Assembly: GCA_025201375.1 (NCBI GenBank)
Contig: JAIWZP010000063.1
Span: 80,491-144,490 of the forward strand
Direction of reading: 5' to 3'
Length of the DNA stretch: 64,000 nucleotides
DNA from: Gongronella butleri
Taxonomy: Eukaryota; Mucoromycota; Mucoromycetes; Mucorales; Cunninghamellaceae
Both the position numbers and the translations under genes were made by a program. The notes beneath the pieces were generated by a model. It worked only from the letters and a program-made list of their open reading frames with translations, did no database searches and was not told the DNA's origin. Shown here one piece after another: positions 58,368-64,000 of the stretch (the first letter of the stretch is position 1; each line of letters starts with the position of its first letter).

Positions 58368-59485
58368 GGAAGTCTATAGACACGCAAAAGGTAATAAAAG
58401 AGGGGATGAAAGGGGATAAAAAGAAGAAAAAAAGGGACAACCGTGGGTTGAAAGGTGCTCGTCCTAAGAGGAGGGGGGATCAATCAAATAAAAGAGTAGA
58501 TATAAAGATAAATAAACAAGGCACTCAGCAAGAGGTATCAAGAAAAAGGAATAAAAAAGAGGAAAAAAAAAGGGTGGGGAAAAAAAAGGTGGAGGCGGGG
58601 TGGAAGAAAGAAAGAAAATGAGCTTTTGAAAATGAGAGAAGAGGTGGACAATACGAGAGTGACTAGCTAGAGCAGGGGAAAAGAAAAAGAGGAAAAAGGC
58701 AAGCGAGGGGTGGAGGGGGACTGAGAAATTTTTTCAAAAAGAGCGGGCGCGCGGCCGTGCCAAAAAAAATTCCACCTGCTCAAAATAATGTGTGTGCCTG
58801 GGCGGCCAAAAAAGGCCGCAAACCCGCTCTTCCTTCGGCCTGCGTCGGCCTGATGAATTTGTCTCCATGCTTTGTGTCATCCAAAATATCCCGCTAAGAT
58901 ACCCCAAGTGCTTTTTTTTTTTTTTTTTCAAATCGCATGACCTTTCCTTCTGTTGCCTTTGGCAAAAAGATCTCCTTTGCTTTGCTTTCCTCCCCTCTTA
59001 TAGATTACGATGCTGCATGCCATCAATTGCATTCATGGCTCCAAAAAAAAAAAAAAATGTGACGCAATGAGGGGCAATGACGTCCTTTGAGCCATGCAAG
59101 GCCATTGGCAGCTAAGCAAGGGGGGGGGCAAAGGGGGAAAGCAAGGTGGAGTGCGTGTGTGTCGCGCCCAATTTGCCATGGCAACCGAGAAAGAATTCAG
59201 GAGGAGAGAGTGGTGACCTTTTTTTTTTGAAATTGGATGGCTTGGGCCCCTCTTTTTTTTTGTTTTTTGTTTTTTTTTTTCTTTCCATCCTCTTCTATGA
59301 ACGGCTTGGTTTCGCCGCCTGCGGCATTTTGATTGGACACGGGCTGACTGTCCGTCCAGCTGGGCCTGTGATCATCCGTCACCCCCCTTTTTTGTCATCC
59401 CCAATTCAGGCACTGGGCTTTTTTTCGATTTCTTTCTCTTTCTTTCTTTTTTTTTTTTTTTTTCCTCTCCTCTCTACAAAACACT
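58368..59485. promoter_or_regulatory. Divergent intergenic region (KH gene / Hsp40)
   Basis: About 1.1 kb. The part next to the KH gene is strongly purine-rich on the plus strand (58380-58720), so it is pyrimidine-rich in the KH transcript leader. The part next to Hsp40 is T/C-rich. No gene or clear TATA box is recognised; CTTATAGATTA at about 58996-59006 is a weak candidate. Confidence 0.45.
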
Positions 59486-60837
59486 ATGGTCCGTGAAACC
59501 AAGCTGTATGATATCTTGGGCGTCGCTCCCACCGCTTCTGAAAACGACTTGAAGAAGGCTTACCGCAAGCTTGCCTTGAAGTATCACCCTGACAAGGTAA
59601 AATTGGGCGCAGCCATTTTTTTTTTTTTTTGGACAGACGGACTCTCGCAGAGATGAGGGCAAAAGGAGGCAAACGGGTGGGCTCTGACTCAGCAATTCAT
59701 TTTTGTTGTTGCTTGACTTTTTTTTCTTAGAACCCCGAGGCTGGCGACAAATTCAAGGAAATCTCGCACGCCTACGAGGTGCTTTCGGACGGCGAAAAGC
59801 GTCAGATTTATGATCAATTCGGCGAAGAAGGATTGAATGGCCAAGGTGGCATGGGCGGCGGCATGGATGCCGAGGATCTGTTCAGCCAATTGTTCGGTGG
59901 TGGTCTGTTTGGTGGTGGTGGCGGCCGCTCGCGTGGCCCCCAGGGTCCTCGCCGCGGCAAGGACATGGTGCACCACCTCAAGGTGTCGCTCGAGGATCTG
60001 TACAAGGGCAAGACGACCAAGCTTGCGCTCCAAAAGCACGTGCTCTGCAGCAAGTGTGAGGGCAAGGGCGGCAAGGAGGGCGCGGTGCGCTCGTGCCACG
60101 GCTGTGGCGGCTCCGGTGTGCGTGTGACCATCCGTCAGATGGGCCCGATGATGCAGCAATTCCAGCAGGCGTGTCCCGAGTGCCGAGGCGAGGGCGAGAT
60201 CATCAACGAGCGTGATCGCTGCAAAGGCTGCTTTGGCAAAAAGATTGTCGGCGAGAAGAAGATTCTCGAAGTCTTCATCGACAAGGGCATGCGCGGTGGC
60301 CAAAAGATCACCTTCACGGGCGAAGGCGACCAGGCGCCCAACATGATCCCCGGCGATATCATCATTGCCCTCGAAGAAAAGCCCCATAGCCATTTCCAAC
60401 GTCAAGGCGACGACCTCGTGTACGAGGCTAAGATCGATCTGCTCACGGCCCTGGCCGGTGGCTCGTTCGCCATCCCACATTTAGACGACCGTGTGTTAAT
60501 GGTCAATGTTCTCCCCGGCGAGGCCATCCAGCCCGGCATGGTCAAGGCCATCCCCAATGAAGGCATGCCCGCCTACCGTCATCATACCCAGGGCCACATG
60601 TTTGTCAAGTTCAATGTCGAGTTCCCCCAGCAGCACTGGACCGACGAAGACACCATTGCCAAGCTCAATGCCATTCTCCCTCCTCGCCCCGAACTCCCTA
60701 CCTTTGGCAATAAGCATGTTGACGACGTCGTCCTTGCCGACGCCTCGGGCTACCAGACCCAGCGCTCCGCCCATGCTGCCTATGATGAAGAGAATGACGA
60801 GGACGCTGGTCCCGGTGTCCAATGCGCCCAACAATAA
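59486..60837 (+). CDS. YDJ1: Hsp40 type I co-chaperone, Ydj1/DnaJA type
   Basis: Two exons (59486-59596, 59731-60837) give 405 residues. J domain: [20 protein letters not shown], then the HPDK tripeptide that stimulates Hsp70 ATPase, at the exon junction. A Gly/Phe-rich linker follows, then a zinc-binding region with [24 protein letters not shown] and a degenerate fourth repeat CKGCFGKK, then the substrate-binding C-terminal domain. The protein ends CAQQ, a CaaX box predicting farnesylation and ER/mitochondrial surface association, as in yeast Ydj1 (CASQ). Length and domain order match Ydj1 (409 residues). The start follows a pyrimidine-rich leader. The coding sequence is rich in GGC/AAG/CTC codons, suggesting high expression. 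Confidence 0.96.
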
Positions 60838-60851
60838 TTCGTCTTTCCCGC

Positions 60852-60874
60852 CACACACACACACACACACACAC
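60852..60874. repeat. CA dinucleotide microsatellite
   Basis: Uninterrupted CA run of about 11.5 units just after the Hsp40 stop codon, inside its 3' region. Confidence 0.9.
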
Positions 60875-62029
60875 TCCCTCTTTTTTTTTGTTTATCTTTA
60901 CATCCCTCTCCTCCTCAACTGCATCTCATTTCGCCAAAAAGTCGATGTTGCTTCTCATCTCACTCTTTTCGCCTCTCCCTCTCTTAAAACCTGTATGCAT
61001 TAACTATTCCATGCGCAAATAAAAAAAAAGTGAATTTAGACTGCCCCTTTCGCTTCCCAATCCAAACAACCCCGACCTTTTTTTTTCATTTGCGCGTGAA
61101 CAAGGTGCTTGGACAATGACACGTGAACCTGCGACATATGTAGCGGTTTCTGTTGTCCATTGGCAAAAATCATGCCACACGCGCGGAATGCCTTGCCTTT
61201 TATGGATACATGGCGCGTCTTTTTTGTATCATACGTACAGTATTTTTCGTCCTTTGTCAATTTTAACGTACCCTCTTCTGAAAATGTACAACAATGAAGT
61301 CCTGATTTTAGGCAAAGTGCGTTTCCTCAGGACTGAGTAATCCGATCTGCCCACTCCCCCCCCAAAAAAAGAGTGATTTTGGGGTCTTGACGGCTATCCG
61401 CTGGTCTACTGGTAAAGTTGATGCGCGGGCTGGCTCACTGGTGAAACGCGTAAAATATTATTTTGACTCTGGATACTGTAGTCACTAGAAAACACGATTC
61501 TCGATACGTATTTCTCAAGACTGAGTGAACCGATTCGCGAAAAAAAAATTACTGTAGCACCGTTGGAGACTCGCAGGGTTCACCATCTTCAATTGGCCCA
61601 AATCTGGGACCAAATGAGATGGTTGCCGTGGGAGCACCAGATAAAATGCAGGCAAAGGTTACCGGCAAAAGGAGGGCAAAATCACGACCATCTGGACGCG
61701 TACGTATGATATGATACAGTACGGCGACATTGGCCCAACATATCGACGCGCGAGTCATCTCAAAACTCAAATGAATCAGCGACCAAAGGCGGTAAAAAAC
61801 TCGCTTCTTGTGTTTTAGAGAAATCGCATTAGGATTTCCGCGATTTGGTGATGTGCGCTGTGCGGTGCGCACGTGCTCAGAATTCGTCGTATGATACAGT
61901 AAACAGTATTTGCCAATTTTCTTTGGCACATTGGCAGACACACTGCTGGCTCGACTCTGCCCTGCCTGTCCATATCTCCATACGATAACCACAAATTCAA
62001 CTATTCAAGCTTCCACAAACGTGAAAAAA

Positions 62030-62230
62030 ATTACTGTAGTCGTCAGTACTGTATCTCGGCATGTTGTGCCCGAGAAATTGCACAACAAAAGCACAAGTTT
62101 CATCCGTGTTGGATTTTACCGTGCGTACACACAAATAAAGCGTATGATCTGTGCATCTGTCCATGTTTCGACCTCATCAGTCGCTCAGTGGACAGAAAAA
62201 ACGGACGCGTGCTACTGTATGTATGATAGC
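62030..62230 (+). repeat. Diverged dispersed repeat related to 10340-10560
   Basis: Both segments contain, in order, CAGTAC ... GTATC, a GAGAAA-TGCAC block, ACACAAATA then AAAGCGT-TGATCTG, TCCATGTTTC, and ACGCGTGCTA or ATGCGTGCTA. Orientation is the same. Both lie in gene-poor DNA. The alignment was made by eye and the ends are uncertain. Confidence 0.55.
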
Positions 62231-64000
62231 TACCTACAGTAGTATCATTATCATAAATTCATTTCAAAACTGTATCTGTACAGTACAGTAGTAGATGAAG
62301 CATCGCGGATCGCGCTACGCGCTACACTGCACAAAATCGTCCACATTTACCATTTAAAGTTTTAAACAACAAATATGATAAATACAGTACAGTACTGTTC
62401 TCTAGTAAAAAGCATGTTTTTCATATACCTTGGCGGCCTGCACGCCTGCTGTACCAGTGTACCTCCAGAATTTTTTTTACAGCCTGCTCGCCCGCCAATA
62501 AAACCCGCGTCCCGGCATAAACTACCGGTACATCCCAGTGCTCAAGAGTCAAGACGGACCCGCCCGATTTTTTTAGACTCAAAAAAGCCAAAAACTTTCT
62601 ACTGTATTTGTACTATTCTGCATTCGCCTCGTCATCTGCGTGGTCGACCCCGCTCAAAAATTGTCGCATCGATTTCACCGCAAATTTTGCAACAAAAAAG
62701 TTTAAACCCCCAAAGCGCTACGACCACTTTTGAAAAATTCAGGGGTCACTCAGGGGTCACACATTTCAATCTCAGAAAATGCCAAATTTGGAAGATTTCG
62801 AACTCCGAGTGATCAATGCATCCCAAACAGGTAACTCCGACCATTTGCTTTTGGCAGACATAAAATGACCGGTCGCCCCAACTTCAAAAAAATGCCCAAA
62901 GAGTGACGCATGAACGGCGATCGACTAAAAAAAGTGCTTACTTTGGTCAAGATTTTTTTGCAAAATTTTAAGGTTTGACACTTCCAAATTAAGGTGCGTG
63001 GATTGCATGGATTTTTTTGTATGATACGGTATTTATTTACAGTATTTTGCCCATTTTTACATACCGGTACTCGCTGATGAGTGGGATGCAGCCTGGTGAA
63101 ATGACCGATCCAAAAAGTTAAAACCCAAGCTAGCGCATCGCAAGTCATCCCATTCGATGCTTTGGACCCCTATTTGTTAGTAAAACTGGAATAAAAATCA
63201 CTGGTTTATTAGACCGTTTTCTAACAAAGAGCGATCAAAGATTTTGATGGAAAAGTGAATTTTCTCTGCGAGTTTTAGCCATCCATCGATGAAACTGGTG
63301 TCATTCGATAGAGATGCAAGAGGCGCCTCCGACACGTTAAAAGCGCCGCGTGTTGTCTAATCCGTTGCTAAGAACAACGACAAGATTGAAATTTTTTGTA
63401 ATGTTTAGACGGCTTTCACAAGCGTACAAAGGTCATCTGGTCATGCATCGGCGAAAAAAAAACATTCCAGAAATGACGTCCGAGCCTGTCTCTCTCGAAT
63501 GGTACCAGTTTTATCCTGATACACAAAATATTTCAAGAGCCCACACCGCTGAATTTGGGAAAATACTGTACGTACAGTATCGATATTTTGAATTATCACC
63601 ATATCATACCTCTCAACCACCGACGACCTCGCATACGTACTGTAACAACGGCACAAGAGACAAGACGCGACAGACAATCGAATTCTGCATCTTTTGTCGC
63701 TGCAAGATTGCCGCGGGTCGACTTGTCCATTTTGAATGATACCGAGAAAATTAGGATTGAAATTTTAAATCTCGCCTTCTCGCGTCGCGAGTGTACAGTA
63801 CTGTACAGTACAAAGGTTGTTACGCATCGGCTTCGTCGGGTTGGGACAAAAAAATGACACCCGTACACGTCTCTTTCCACTTGTAAAGTTTTTTTGGCAT
63901 GATCGAATAAGAGTTTACTACGGTATACTGTAGCGCGCCAGAAGCGAAACTGTGAATATCTGGAGAAATATCGATTTTGTCGCGGATACAGTACGTACGT

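Larger units (their letters stand above)
60838..64000. other. Gene-poor right end with TACTGTA-type words
   Basis: About 3.1 kb with no convincing gene. The first 200 bases are the Hsp40 3' region with the CA microsatellite. From about 61.2 kb the sequence is AT-rich and carries many TACTGTA, CAGTACTG and GTACAGTAC words (for example at 61478, 61550, 61719, 62054, 62278-62291, 62384-62398, 63564-63580, 63793-63811 and 63921). One segment (about 62030-62230) resembles 10340-10560. Frames up to 147 codons show no family signature. Confidence 0.6.

Overview
This is a nuclear fungal window, most likely from an early-diverging filamentous fungus (Mucoromycota, perhaps Mucorales). Support comes from a calmodulin with a canonical fungal/animal sequence, a Cla4-type PAK kinase, a farnesylated Ydj1-type Hsp40, Spt4, and many short GT-AG introns. 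The introns typically begin GTAAAAAA and end in long T runs before AG. Homopolymer A/T tracts and the hexamer ACGCGT are very frequent between genes. The genus cannot be fixed from sequence alone.

Layout. 1-2.0 kb: non-coding. 2.0-7.0 kb: acireductone dioxygenase (+), then calmodulin and glutathione synthetase (both -). 8.1-9.5 kb: four-finger C2H2 transcription factor (+). 9.5-13.8 kb: gene-poor repeats, including a 42-bp perfect inverted repeat. 13.8-14.4 kb: SPT4 (-). 14.65-19.25 kb: a six-exon Fanzor gene (-), a eukaryotic TnpB relative and RNA-guided nuclease family; this is the most striking item. 19.7-27.8 kb: a 16-exon, 2,228-aa HEAT-like protein with a C1 zinc finger, tentatively UNC80-like (+). 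28.2-33.2 kb: two paralogous short-chain dehydrogenases (+), the second with an added mitochondrial-type leader. 33.9-34.2 kb: small acidic protein (-). 35.4-38.2 kb: Kelch-BTB-BACK protein (-), divergent from a Cla4/PAK kinase at 39.0-41.7 kb (+). 42.4-53.8 kb: three F-box genes (+); the last two lie in a 3.7-kb head-to-tail duplication with a third, gene-less promoter copy. 54.1-58.4 kb: multi-KH RNA-binding protein (-), divergent from a Ydj1-type Hsp40 at 59.5-60.8 kb (+). 60.8-64 kb: gene-poor, rich in TACTGTA/GTACAGTAC motifs.

The genes are mostly unrelated housekeeping and signalling functions with no operon-like logic. Links that can be inferred are divergent promoters (Fanzor/UNC80-like, Kelch-BTB/Cla4, KH/Hsp40), local gene duplication (SDRs, F-box genes), and a dispersed repeat of about 0.8 kb shared between the SDR and F-box regions. 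All exon boundaries were joined by hand from splice signals and reading-frame continuity; none has transcript support.
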